A stretch of DNA of 64,000 bases from Chondrus crispus (lineage: Eukaryota > Rhodophyta > Florideophyceae > Gigartinales > Gigartinaceae): assembly GCF_000350225.1 (NCBI RefSeq), contig NW_005178845.1:165043-229042 (forward strand), read 5' to 3'. The position numbers and the translations under genes are program-made. Shown in pieces: positions 49,721 to 60,371 of the stretch. The notes beneath the pieces were generated by a model. The model saw nothing but the letters and a program-made list of their open reading frames with translations, had not been told where the DNA came from and made no database searches. Numbering within the stretch: the stretch's first letter is position 1; each line of letters begins with the position of its first letter.

Positions 49721-51616
49721 TTATGCAAACAGACTGGCATGAGTGGGTGATGCCAGCACTGTTTTGAATACAGCGAAAATATCCCCACCGACATAGTCAT
49801 TGTCGACAACATTAACAAGATACAGCGTGTCGTGAAGCTCCTTCAACACCTTCCTTGAGGGACTATCCTTTGGGTATAGATCCGCCCAGACGTTTTCCCA
49901 CACTGCGAAGGCCTCGCTCTTCCAAGCCTTGAATGACTGCGGGTCCACAACCGTGGGTTGGACAATTTCCCGGTCCGGGAACACCCCCCATGTCACGGCG
50001 CAAGTAGTCTTAGTCTTCGCATTCGTGCGCAGTTCGTCATTCTTCACCTTTGCGGCATAGATGGTTAACGATGGGATGTCCTTCGCAGCCTCAAAGAGCG
50101 CGTCAACGATTTGAGGTTTCGCGAAGAACTCCACGTACGCCTTCTGATAAACATAGCCGCCTGGGCTCCCCCAACCGACAGTCACATCGCTAGAAGGCGC
50201 AGCGTTGACTCGCGGTTGAGAATTGATTGTAAGCAAGCCATTCTTGTTTAGCCAGACAAGCGGAGCCGAAATCACTAGGGTCTCGCTTGCCAATTCCTCG
50301 GTCTCTGACCACGGCAGGCGTTTGAGTTCACCCTTTTGAAATCGTGTGAATACATCGACAACGTCCTCAAAGTCATTCAGCTCTCCATAACGAGCAGCCG
50401 CATCCTTCCTATGTGCCGCAGAGCACCATCCACCGCCTCCCAATAGATGGTACTCTCTGAGGTCGCCGTAGGCAGGAGACCGATTATCCCCCCATCGCCC
50501 GTTCGGATACTCGTCCCAGGTTGACGTGCGGTCCAAGTAAGACTTTGGACGGTTTGCCCAGAAGATGGGACGAACATTCTCATTGCGGCGTTTATCAACT
50601 GTTGCCGGGCGCCAAGGCAAGGAGCGAATGGACTCAGTCTGAGGGATGAGATCTAATTGATCGATAATTGCCATGGCCGACTTCTCCAGATTCAAAGTGT
50701 AGAAGTGAATCCCTGGGGACAGTCCTGACTTTAAGATCCGTCGGCACATGTCCACACCAAGACGGACACCAAACTGCTTGACTGCAACGTCATTGTCTTT
50801 TATCTGTTCAATTGCGTCCAAAATGGCTTGTGGAACTTTCGTCTTGCAGAACCCAGTCATGCGTTTGAAGCCCATGTAGTTCTGTATCGGGAGAATTCCG
50901 GGGAGAATAGGGATCGTGATACCCTGCTCGCGGCAACTTCGCACAAATTTCAAGTAGCAATCGACGTCATAGAACATCTGCGTGATGATAAAGTCAGCTC
51001 CAGCATCGACTTTGTCTTTGAGATGTTTCATTTCGTCTTCAAAGCTCATTTTTCCATCGAGGAAACCAGCCGGGTGACCCTCCGGATAGCCAGCGACACA
51101 AATGCCAAAGTAATCGCCATAATTGGCACGAATGAAACGCACAAGGTCCGTGCCATGCTCGAAGCCGTCCTCGCACTTAGTCCACTCCTTACCAGCGGGA
51201 GGATCGCCACGAAGCGCAAGAATGTTTCGAATTCCAAGGGCCTTGGCGCCCTCCAGGCCCTCAAGAACGTTTCCGGAGGGCATGTTTGTGCAAGTGAGAT
51301 GCATCATGACGTCGACGCCGAGATACTTTTGAATGTTTCCAGACAAGCTCAGGGTGAGATCGCTGGTTGAGCCACCGGCCCCCCAAGTGACATCACAGAA
51401 GAGCGGTTCAGCGGCGGTCATCCGTTCAACTCTTTGATACAAGTTTGAAACTCCTTGCTCGGTTTTGGGGGGGAAGTACTCGAAGGAAAAGAACGGACGG
51501 CCTTCCAATTGACGGTATTGAATCTTGTCGGCTATCTTGGGGAGGTGGCGCAGGTTCGGATCAGCATCGCTGAAGCACGTGGATGTGGCGCCTTCCATAC
51601 CGTTAGAAGCGGGCAT
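49721..51616 (-). CDS. MTHFR: Methylenetetrahydrofolate reductase
   Basis: 631 residues, the usual eukaryotic two-domain length. The N-terminal catalytic barrel has FFSFEYFPPKTEQG (catalytic Glu), DVTWGAGGST, LTCTNMPSGNVLEGL, ILALRGDPPAG, CVAGYPEGH and ADFIITQMFYDVD. A linker leads to the C-terminal regulatory domain (from about 350: SIRSLPWRPATVDKRRNENVRPIFWANRP, YGDLREYHLLGGG). It reduces 5,10-methylene-THF to 5-methyl-THF for methionine synthesis using FAD. It is divergent with POLD2, with 614 bp between the starts. ATG is at 51616. Confidence 0.96.
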   Translation of the reverse strand: MPASNGMEGATSTCFSDADPNLRHLPKIADKIQYRQLEGRPFFSFEYFPPKTEQGVSNLYQRVERMTAAEPLFCDVTWGAGGSTSDLTLSLSGNIQKYLGVDVMMHLTCTNMPSGNVLEGLEGAKALGIRNILALRGDPPAGKEWTKCEDGFEHGTDLVRFIRANYGDYFGICVAGYPEGHPAGFLDGKMSFEDEMKHLKDKVDAGADFIITQMFYDVDCYLKFVRSCREQGITIPILPGILPIQNYMGFKRMTGFCKTKVPQAILDAIEQIKDNDVAVKQFGVRLGVDMCRRILKSGLSPGIHFYTLNLEKSAMAIIDQLDLIPQTESIRSLPWRPATVDKRRNENVRPIFWANRPKSYLDRTSTWDEYPNGRWGDNRSPAYGDLREYHLLGGGGWCSAAHRKDAAARYGELNDFEDVVDVFTRFQKGELKRLPWSETEELASETLVISAPLVWLNKNGLLTINSQPRVNAAPSSDVTVGWGSPGGYVYQKAYVEFFAKPQIVDALFEAAKDIPSLTIYAAKVKNDELRTNAKTKTTCAVTWGVFPDREIVQPTVVDPQSFKAWKSEAFAVWENVWADLYPKDSPSRKVLKELHDTLYLVNVVDNDYVGGDIFAVFKTVLASPTHASLFA

Positions 51617-52230
51617 AGATGTTACTGCCTTCTGACGATTTGTCTAGGTCGGTCGGCAATGAAGTGCTGATGAATTCTGCGGACGTGGTAAGGGATGCTG
51701 AGAACGAGGAACACTTCAGGGTGAAATGAGGACAGCCGACACTGCAGAGAATACCGTAGGTGCTATTGATGCAATCTTGTTTTAGCGAATGTCCAAAGAC
51801 TACTGACCGACGAATTCGAGCGGAACAGTCTGAAAATGGAAATCTGGTCCGGTATCTGACCCCTCAAGCTCGCTATCAAGCTTGTGGTCCAGCAAGTTTG
51901 GATATTCGTTGATGTTGACATCAACACCGACAAGACATCTGGACAGGAGCACCAGTGGTGCAAGGAGATATGATCGTCGTGAGGTTTGGCGCAATTGCAA
52001 TTACACACTCCAAATTAATCCCGTGAGCAGCATGCGATGCTTGAACCCTGGAGCACTTCCCGCCAAAAAAGGATTTCTCTCCAAGTGAAAGTTGCACTTT
52101 TTTGCATGCCACCACCGTTGCATGCCACCACCTTGCGTGCCATTGCTCCGCCCCATCAAACTCGTAGAGATTGCAAATGGAGCCATCGTGAATACGCCCT
52201 TCTCTAAATCAAGCCGCATCCTGATCCAGA
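51617..52230. promoter_or_regulatory. Divergent promoter region of MTHFR and POLD2
   Basis: 614 bp between two start codons. It carries a short tandem repeat, TGCATGCCACCACC, at about 52103-52142. No TATA box stands out. Confidence 0.5.
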
Positions 52231-53760
52231 ATGCATTCCCTGGAGCCCACACCGCCGAACGGGAACGGCCAGGAATCGCATCCAACGGTCCGCGTAGTGT
52301 CGGAGATAGATCTTTCTCCTGCGAAACGCTTCATTCTCCCGAAGAAGAAGAAATATGAACCTCAGTATGCGCATGTCTATTTCAGCCGTCTGAAGTCGCT
52401 GACAGCGCATGTCCTCAAATCCGCTAAGCTCACTTTCGGAGAAGGGGAAGAAGGAAAGCTTCAGTATTCGAAGAGAATTGCAGATATCGCGTCGAAAGAC
52501 GAGATGGAGACTGTCGTTGTTGGCGTCATATTCCGTCATATGAAATCGAAACCCAGTATACTGGCACAATACGACGTCCCCTCTCATGAGCTTATACCCG
52601 CGCCTCCCGACAGGGCAACCTGTACCTACCCACGCGATGACGACGAAGTCTTCATTGAAGACGAGTACGGGAGATGTGCTTTGGATTTATCGCAACTTGA
52701 TTCCGCCGTTGCGACCCTCTCTCTAGTGACCGGATTTGTCCTCGCTCTGAAAGGACATGAGGACAGGCGCACCGGGTCTTTCAAAGTGAACGCCATCTCG
52801 TACGCAGGCCAGGCGCCTCAAAAGTCCCTGCCCGAATTGCCTGGAGATAAGTTCATCTGCATCACATCCGCACTGTCTTTCGGGAAGGCTGATGGTGATG
52901 TTCTTGCAGCAGAGCTACTAATGGAATTTTTACGGGGCAGCGCAGGTGAAGATCCTGAAGGGTCTACATGTGCCAATATCGTGCAACTGATCGTGGCAGG
53001 AAATTCAGTCCCGCAGCTGGAAGATACTGAGAGTGGCCCGTCGGCAGTCCTTGCCGCCCATCGACCGTTGAAGAGTGGCGAGAAGGAACGCGTCGCAGCA
53101 CCTATTGTTGAGGTTGACCGCTTTCTTTCTGTAATTGCCTCGTCGCTACCCGTCGCTGTCATGCCCGGCGAGGCTGATCCCGTCAATTACCTTCTTCCAC
53201 AGCAGCCGTTTCACCGATGTTTGCTGCCCAGCTCATCTCGGAATGAGAACCTTGCTCGCGTGCCGAACCCGTTTGAATGCTCAGTAGACAAAAGAGTTAT
53301 TCTTGGGACATCAGGGCAACCGGTCACTGACTTTGCGCTGTACGAAGATCAATCGAGCGTTATGAAGGACGGTAAAGAAGCGGGAAAGTTGCGGCCATCT
53401 GGTGAAAAGGTGTTGGACATTCTGACGCTGATGTTGCAGAATCGCCATCTGGCACCAACATGTCCGGACACGCTTGCTTCTTTTCCGTTCTCTGATGGCT
53501 CTGATCCCTTTGTCCTGGAGTCAACCCCGCATGTGTTCTTCGCAGGTAACCAACGGGAATACGCGTCTCGATTGGTAAGAACACCACATGTGCAAACCCA
53601 GGCTTCATCAGGTAGTTCTATGGACATTGATGGCGTGCAAGGTGGTGAGAAGACTGTGCGGATCGTTTCAGTGCCACGGTTTGACGAGACAGGTCAGGTT
53701 GTTCTAGTGAATCTGAGAACATTGGATTGTATAGTTAGGGAGTTCGCATTAACAATGTAA
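52231..53760 (+). CDS. POLD2: DNA polymerase delta small (regulatory) subunit
   Basis: 509 residues. It has QYAHVYFSRLKSLTAHVL (OB-fold start), LVTGFVLALKGHED, the inactivated phosphoesterase domain with AGNSVPQ, LPVAVMPGEADPVNYLLPQQPFHRCLLPSS, LGTSGQPVTDFALY and NRHLAPTCPDTLASFPF then DPFVLESTPHVFFAGNQ. These are the standard landmarks of the B-subunit of Pol delta. It bridges the catalytic and other subunits in replication. Intronless; ATG 52231. Confidence 0.93.
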   Translation: MHSLEPTPPNGNGQESHPTVRVVSEIDLSPAKRFILPKKKKYEPQYAHVYFSRLKSLTAHVLKSAKLTFGEGEEGKLQYSKRIADIASKDEMETVVVGVIFRHMKSKPSILAQYDVPSHELIPAPPDRATCTYPRDDDEVFIEDEYGRCALDLSQLDSAVATLSLVTGFVLALKGHEDRRTGSFKVNAISYAGQAPQKSLPELPGDKFICITSALSFGKADGDVLAAELLMEFLRGSAGEDPEGSTCANIVQLIVAGNSVPQLEDTESGPSAVLAAHRPLKSGEKERVAAPIVEVDRFLSVIASSLPVAVMPGEADPVNYLLPQQPFHRCLLPSSSRNENLARVPNPFECSVDKRVILGTSGQPVTDFALYEDQSSVMKDGKEAGKLRPSGEKVLDILTLMLQNRHLAPTCPDTLASFPFSDGSDPFVLESTPHVFFAGNQREYASRLVRTPHVQTQASSGSSMDIDGVQGGEKTVRIVSVPRFDETGQVVLVNLRTLDCIVREFALTM

Positions 53761-54381
53761 ATAAATAGAGCCGACTGCCGTTCGAATAAGATGCTCCAGG
53801 GATGCGAATTGTTTTAATTCTGGAGTGCGGCTGTCCGGTGCGACTCGCATTTAAACGTCGAGTCGTTATATTGCGAATGAAGTTCATTCAATGAACCCAA
53901 CGCTGGGGAGCAGGACTGGCACCAGAGGGTAACAGTTCTAAGAGACTATTGTTCCGTGTTCAAAGTGCGCCGCAACGCTCTCTATTGCTGTCATAGATTC
54001 CCCCATCATTCCGTTGCAGTCATTCATTAGCAGGTGATCTCAACAACCCTCAAGAGCTGTTTTCCCGTTCGCGAGGGATGGCCACGGCCCTGTGCTCCCA
54101 CATTCCTCTACTGTAATAACAAACCAAGGGGAATCAAATACTGTACCGAGCAACCTTGGTGTCAGAAAAGCTACTGTAATAAACCGAAGCTCGTACAGTA
54201 AACTGCGACATACTGTACTGCCTCAAAGTACAGTACCTATAGTAACCCCTATTTTGTAGGCTACGGCAGATGCCAGAAGGGTACTTCATGATTCTGATGT
54301 AACCGGCTGTGACACCGATCCGTTCGTCCTCATTCATGTGCTCCTTGACATGACCAGGAGATAACTCCTTCACAAACAATT
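53761..54381. promoter_or_regulatory. Upstream region of mitochondrial uL3 with a cluster of TACTGTA/TACAGTA words
   Basis: Six copies lie within about 130 bp at about 54109-54236, in both orientations and some overlapping in TACTGTACTG and GTACAGTACC. Meaning unknown; the same heptamer recurs in noncoding DNA and in the retroelement block. Confidence 0.5.
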
Positions 54382-55218
54382 ATGTTGTCGGGTTTACGAC
54401 AGCGAATACTGTCCTCGGGGATCTTTCGCAGCCTGTGCACGGAGGCTCTCAGCCGAAAGATCCCTGCGCGAGATGGCATGAATCGCCCATGCGGGTTGCT
54501 GGCGAGGAAGGTCGGCATGATGAATTTGTGGGACGACAACGGAACTAGGCACCCAATTACAGTCCTTTGCGTTGATAGATGCCATGTGCTCCGGATCCGG
54601 GAACCAAATACCAACGATCGCAAACAGCGGTGGGGGGTGCAAGTGGGCGCGGGGCCAAAGCGGCCGTACAAGACAAACAAAGCCCATAGGTACCACTGTG
54701 CGAAAGCAGGCGTTGAACCAAAACAGAAGCTTTGCGAGTTCATGGTGAACAAGATGTTTACGATTCCTATCGGAACAGAGCTACGAGCGAATCATTTTGA
54801 GGTCGGGCAATACATAGATGTTACTGGAACTTCTATCGGGAAGGGAACACAAGGTGTGATGAAGAGGTGGGGATTTGCGGGAGGGCCAGCAAGTCACGGA
54901 TGCAGCAAAGCGCATAGAAAGGGTGGTTCGATCGGTATGTCTACGAAGCCGGGACGGGTGTTCAAGGGCAAGAAGATGGCGGGTCACATGGGCAATGAAA
55001 GGAAGACTGTTCAGAGCTTGATGGTGTATCGCATTGATAACGTCCGGAATCTCATATATTTGCGAGGTGCAGTTCCCGGCAATTCCGGTAACTGGGTGCG
55101 AGTTAGGGATGCAGTACGAAAACTGAAGATTGGGATGGAAGCACCCCCGGCATTGAGATTCTCTACAGAAGGTGTCGTAGAATGGAAAAAAGAAGGTGTC
55201 GTGGCAGCGCTTTCGTGA
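54382..55218 (+). CDS. Ribosomal protein uL3, mitochondrial
   Basis: 278 residues. A basic, Ser/Leu-rich presequence (MLSGLRQRILSSGIFRSLCTEALSRK) precedes the L3 fold: GLLARKVGMMNLWDDNGTRHPITVL, VGQYIDVTGTSIGKGTQGVMKRWGF, GGPASHGCSKAHRKGGSIG, PGRVFKGKKMAGHMGNERKTVQ. This is the bacterial-type L3 signature. Because red algal plastids usually encode their own rpl3 (general knowledge), the mitochondrial form is preferred, in line with the presequence. Intronless. Confidence 0.9.
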   Translation: MLSGLRQRILSSGIFRSLCTEALSRKIPARDGMNRPCGLLARKVGMMNLWDDNGTRHPITVLCVDRCHVLRIREPNTNDRKQRWGVQVGAGPKRPYKTNKAHRYHCAKAGVEPKQKLCEFMVNKMFTIPIGTELRANHFEVGQYIDVTGTSIGKGTQGVMKRWGFAGGPASHGCSKAHRKGGSIGMSTKPGRVFKGKKMAGHMGNERKTVQSLMVYRIDNVRNLIYLRGAVPGNSGNWVRVRDAVRKLKIGMEAPPALRFSTEGVVEWKKEGVVAALS

Positions 55219-55745
55219 CTTTTACCGAGGTTCTGTTGGTTCTAACCATGTTGGACAGAGAAGCACCGAAAAAGCACAAGTTGAAGCCTGAGCATAAGCG
55301 TTTGCAATAAATCCCAGCGATGTGTGGTTGCCATTTGCTTCCATTGAACGTAACATCATGCTCAGAAAGGATCCTCTCGCCACATCCGTGGTGCGAGAGA
55401 CATGCAAAAATTACCATGTTTCGAGTTTGCGATATTGAGAAAACACTTTAATGGTCTCGCACTCTTGGAAACCTGCTAACTTCGTACAAAGAGAGAAGTC
55501 TTATACGGTCCACCTACCGCAGTTACAGTTATCTTCCTCAGTTTTAACGAGCAAATTGCAGCTGGGACAGTAATCGGTGTAGAGCCGTGTTATGACTTCA
55601 TACCTTACAGAGGTTCGGGCCCGAACATTTTCAGCCAGATTTTAGACGCCGCCAGAAAGGCATCATTTTTTTTCCTCGGCTACCTTGAGGTACTTTCTGA
55701 AGGGTACACTTCTGGTGCAGCAGCTTATAATAAAGTGTACGGTAG
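55219..55745. other. Intergenic, no gene seen
   Basis: It holds the 3' UTR of uL3 (AATAAA at about 55307) and the upstream region of the HisI gene. Confidence 0.5.
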
Positions 55746-56471
55746 ATGTCAATCTTGGTGCGCTTTGAGATGCGTACAGGATCGTTGACTTCTAAGACTC
55801 GTATGCCTTTCAATCGTTGTTCACAGGCCCTCCTTCCGGGAGCCATGCACAGATCAGCCGGTTCAATAGCATGGTTAGGCCCACTGGTGCCTACTCAGGT
55901 CTCGCATCGACGGGGAATATTAAGATATGAGTCCCAAAAGAGTGGACTAGAAAAACGAGGAGTGAAAGCCCTCAAAACGAAAAGATCAATGGCGCCATTT
56001 TCAGCTCAACTTGAAACCCCCAAACAACAGAGCATGGCAGAAATACCGGTGACTTGGAGAGGTGAAGGGATGCAAACCGATTCGTTGGTTAGCCAGGTGA
56101 AATTTAACGACGCTGGTCTTGTGCCAGCGATTGCGCAACAATGGGACACCGGCGAAGTGCTACTAATGGCGTGGATGAGCGCGGAATCCATTCGGGAAAC
56201 GATGCGTGGCGGGCGTGCTGTTTACTATTCAAGGTCGCGAAAGGAGCTCTGGCGGAAGGGAGACACTTCGGGACAAATTCAGGTCCTTCGCGACATCCTT
56301 TTGGACTGCGATGGAGACACTGTGCTTCTCAAAGTTGATCAGCTTGGGGTAGCATGTCACACTGGAAGACGCTCCTGCTTCTATACGGCATTTCGACCGC
56401 CTTCAGGGGAAACCACGATCATCGCCGACGTTATCATGGATCCAAAAGAGCTTTACAAAAAGGATAATTAG
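55746..56471 (+). CDS. hisI: Phosphoribosyl-AMP cyclohydrolase (HisI), single-domain, likely plastid-targeted
   Basis: 241 residues. The first about 100 residues are basic and Ser/Ala-rich, like a plastid presequence. The catalytic domain has LVPAIAQQWDTGEVLLMAWM, SRSRKELWRKGDTSGQ, ILLDCDGDTVLLKVDQLGVACHTGRRSCFY. The D-x-D-x-D metal site (DCDGD) and the C...H-x4-R-x-S-C-F zinc site are intact. It opens the purine ring of PR-AMP in histidine synthesis. The sequence stops about 25 residues after the domain, so the pyrophosphohydrolase (HisE) domain fused in plants and many bacteria is absent. Confidence 0.92.
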   Translation: MSILVRFEMRTGSLTSKTRMPFNRCSQALLPGAMHRSAGSIAWLGPLVPTQVSHRRGILRYESQKSGLEKRGVKALKTKRSMAPFSAQLETPKQQSMAEIPVTWRGEGMQTDSLVSQVKFNDAGLVPAIAQQWDTGEVLLMAWMSAESIRETMRGGRAVYYSRSRKELWRKGDTSGQIQVLRDILLDCDGDTVLLKVDQLGVACHTGRRSCFYTAFRPPSGETTIIADVIMDPKELYKKDN

Positions 56472-57329
56472 ATTGCCCGGTCTGTACTTTTGTCTTTGCT
56501 CTTGCATTCATTTGGGTCTAACTCCGGTCGAAGGTTTAAATTGTTCATATTCCAACAAGTGGTCGATGCAGTGTGCGAATGAGCTCTCGCAATCATTTCT
56601 TGAATTTTTGCTCAGAGAAAAGAACATGCCTATTTACGACGGGATCGTGCTTCATCAATTCAAGCTTGAAAGGCATCGTTTTCGGGTTCTTCCTCTTGAC
56701 ATAGTAGTAGCCGGTGCCCGCATTTGACATCAGTCGAATGAGAATAGTCTTTGCTTTTCCTTTAGCCATTCTCCGTGTCGCAGTTCACAAGCACTTGTCG
56801 CGATTCAGGCACGGCAAAGAGAGGAACGAGTTACCGTACGCTTTTGATGGTGCATTAACTCTAAGAGCGCTGATGAACACAGCGTGGGAAGGATCAAGCC
56901 CCTGGTTGGATAAATAGGCCGGCACGAGAGTACGAATAAACGGCAACGGTACAGTAGTGGACGGTGGCTGACGCAGATTTCGGTAACACTAAAATTAGTA
57001 GTTTTTTATGATGCCTCTGCCGTCAGATGTGTGTCGGCTGCTGTATGTATGATAAGGGATGCCATCGCGCAGCCCCTAAGATCCAACAAAAATGCTCGTC
57101 GCTCAACTTGCCCTTCACAGTAGAAGAGCGCCAGTAGAAGAGCGCCGCTTCTCCCGCAAGGCGTTTTCGAGTTCCCGACCAACGTTCGAGTTTGTGAGCT
57201 CTCGCTCCCATTCATGCAGGACGGTTGTAGTAGAGCTCGCAAGCGACCGAAGCTTCGAAAGTTTCAAGGGGGCTCTTAGGAGGACCATTGCCACCTGCAT
57301 ACACTAAGTCAAAAATCACCAAACGCAAG
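56472..57329. other. Intergenic, no gene seen
   Basis: Several short frames on both strands, none convincing. It includes the upstream region of the AP-3 delta gene. Confidence 0.5.
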
Positions 57330-60248
57330 ATGTTCAACGGCATTTTGTTCCAACAGTCATTGCAGGATCTCGTCAAGGGCATCCGCGCACACCGCCGTGA
57401 TGAGGAAGAATACATCCGGTCCAAGGTTGCCGAAATTGCAGAAGAATGCCGAGGCGCAGATATGGCAAAGAAGACCACAGCGGTTTTGAAACTCACACAT
57501 GTATGTTGGCTGTCATCTCCTATTTATCGAGAGATAAGAAGCTTTCTAATTCACCTAAAACGCCAACGCATACTGACAGTTTTCTCATCTCGCACCATTT
57601 CCTTGCGCAATTCTCCCACGTAGCTGCAAATGATGGGACATAGTGTAGGGTTTGCATCATTTCACATCGTGGAGGTCATGAGCAGCCCCGTTTTTGCATC
57701 CAAGCGCATCGGCTATCTCGCTGCGGCACAGTCTTTCTCGCCTACAACAGATGTACTACTCCTTACAACAAATCAATTCAAGAAGGATCTGACCAACGGC
57801 AAACTGCAAGACTGCTCGCAGGCACTCACCTGCTTGGCTAAATTGGTTACTGAAGATCTCGGGCGCGATTTGGAACATGACGTTTCTCTGCTTCTCAACA
57901 GTCCACGCCCATATATTCGAAAAAAAGCATTGCTAGTGCTCTTCCGTTTGATCATGGTGCATCCTGATACACTCCCAGTGGTGAGCCAACGCTTCAAAGA
58001 TCGCCTGGTGGACAGCGATCCTGGGGTAGTGTGTGCGGCAGTGACAGTTACCTGTGAGCTAGCACGAGCATCCCCGAAAAGCTTTTTATCGTTAGCTCCT
58101 TTGCTCTACCAATTGCTAACGAACAAAGAAAGCAATAATTGGATGTTGATCAAGATTGTCAAGTTGATGGGTGTGTTGACTCCACTTGAACCTCGGCTCG
58201 GGAAGAAACTTGTAGAACCTCTCACAACCTTGATGCGGACGACACGTGCGAAGAGCTTATTGTATGAATGCTGCAGCACAGTAACATCAGGATTAATGGC
58301 GCACCCAGAAGCTGTTGAACTCTGTGCTCAGAGATTAGGGGAGTTCATGGATGAAAGCGACCAGAACCTTAAGTATCTTGGTCTCCTATCCATGAAGAAG
58401 TTGATCCAAGCACATCCCCACCTAGCTTTAGAGCACAGAGACAATATCCTTGACTGCTTGGACGATGAGGACATTGGGATTCGAATGAGGGCTTTAGAGT
58501 TGGTTTCTGAGTTTATCACGAAGCGAACACTCCGAGATATCTCTCGGATCCTACTCAAAAAGCTGCGAAAGGCCAGTGCTGAAGGATTCAGTACGGATGC
58601 TGTCATTCTAAACGGGCAAAGAGAGACGTTTTCGGATTCTACGTCTGCCTACATGCCTGTTACAGACCAGGAAGCCCCATATCGCCAGTCTCTAGCTCGG
58701 CAACTTTTGAAAGCGGGGGAGTATAAGCGAAGCGCACAAACGGCGAAGTCGGGATACGATATGCTTCTAACCGGCGATGACTTCGCCTGGTACACTACAG
58801 CCATACTCGGGGGACTCGCAGAAATTCCGTTGCTGTCAAACGAGATACGTAACAAAATTGGTGACCAGCTTCTTGAGCTAACGTCAAGAGTTGAAGCGTT
58901 GCGCCCGATTAGTGTTAAGGTCGCGCTTTCACTGCTTTCTGCAAGAAGAAAGATGTCTGCAGTGCGAGCAATTGTTGATCAGAAAGAGACGGTGTCCGCG
59001 GAAGATATGCTTGGTGTTGAGGAAAATGGAGAACCAAAGAATGCCACTGAATCAGACACACAGATAAATGGCATATCGAAGAATCCAGATCAACCGATTG
59101 GAGCTTGCTCACAGAGTTCTGATGAAGCTCTTCTTCCCCCTACTCTGGCAGCAAGCAACGCGTGGGTGGTTGGCGAGTACAGTGAACTCATCGAAGATCC
59201 TGTTGCAGCAGCCGAAATCCTTATATCATTCCCACGGAAGGGCCTGGACTCCGCAGACCAGGTTCGCATTTTAACAGCCGCTATGAAGGTATATGCAAGC
59301 TGTCATGAGGACGACGCCTCCCGTCTTCACAATGTGATCAGGCGTTTCGTTGATTCTTTAGTTGACAATCAGTTTGCTGAAGTGCAAGAGCGCGCATGGA
59401 TTTTCAAGACTCTCTTGACCGCATGTGTAGAGGGCAGTGGAAATCCTCTTGCCGCTCTCTTTGAAGGAAAGCTAATTCCCGTTGATTACCGTGCCCAATC
59501 CAAGATTCCAGTCGGCGGTGGTCTTGACTTGAATCAACCATTGTTAGATACTGGCTCCGACTCTCTCTTTACACACCTGCTGAAAACTATCGAAACTAAA
59601 GTTGACGATGGAGATGGCGGGGACGATGACAACCTCTTCCGAGAAGCCGTGTTCGCAAACTCGACTTTGTCGTTTAGCGGTGTGCAGATGGGAAGTTCCA
59701 ATTCTGCGTCTGGTCATGGTCCACTTCTGGCAGGCTTGCCGGAAGCCGTCGACAGAGGCAACAATCCGTATTACCTCGGTGCAACTTCTCGCTCAAATAC
59801 TGATGCCAAGACGCAACAAGACCAGCTTTCGATGACAGAAAGCAAATCTCCTCAGCAATTCAAGTATGACATACCTCAGCTCTCTACAGAGGCAGCTGCT
59901 GTCCTTGCTGAAGAATCTCCATCTGGTCTCAAGCTAAGCGATGATGAAAGAGAGCTGCTGCAAAGTGAAGTAAAACCAGCTGACGAACGACTGGAAGCCG
60001 CATTCAAGGGCGCTTTTGACGGAACTAATAGCAAAGAGACCGGGAAAGATGGAAAGCGGAAGAAGAAGAAGAAGAAGAAGAGCAAGAAAGACCGCGATTC
60101 AGCATCACACAAAGGTCGGGACGGGAAGGAGCCCGCAGTAGAAGTTAGCTTGATTGACTTCGAGGATGCATCTGCAACATCAAGCTCGAGAGAAGAGGCT
60201 GTTTCAGCAGCGAAACCGAAACATCTCGCGGATGCGCTTCTGCTTTGA
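57330..60248 (+). CDS. AP3D1: AP-3 complex subunit delta, spliced
   Basis: Exon 1 is 57330-57500 (MFNGILFQQSLQDLVKGIRAHR), the intron 57501-57623 (GTATGT...ACGTAG, 123 nt) and exon 2 57624-60248, giving 931 residues. The junction rejoins KLTH-LQMMGHSVGFASFH. The adaptin trunk of HEAT-like repeats has IGYLAAAQSF, VLLLTTNQFKKDL, GVVCAAVTVTCELAR, LEPRLGKKLVEPLT, DQNLKYLGLLSMKKL and DEDIGIRMRALEL. A disordered hinge leads to a lysine run (encoded by AAG repeats at 60058-60085) and an acidic end. It works in clathrin-independent sorting from Golgi/endosomes to vacuoles or lysosomes. Confidence 0.94.
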
Positions 60249-60371
60249 CTAAGGCAGCAATGTACAGTATGGCTACCTCACTTTACAAAACCTCGCCAAA
60301 CAGCCTTCGTCATTTGTTTGTAGGGCAATTTCGTTAGAAGTACTAACTTGGTTAGATTGATGTTAAAAATA

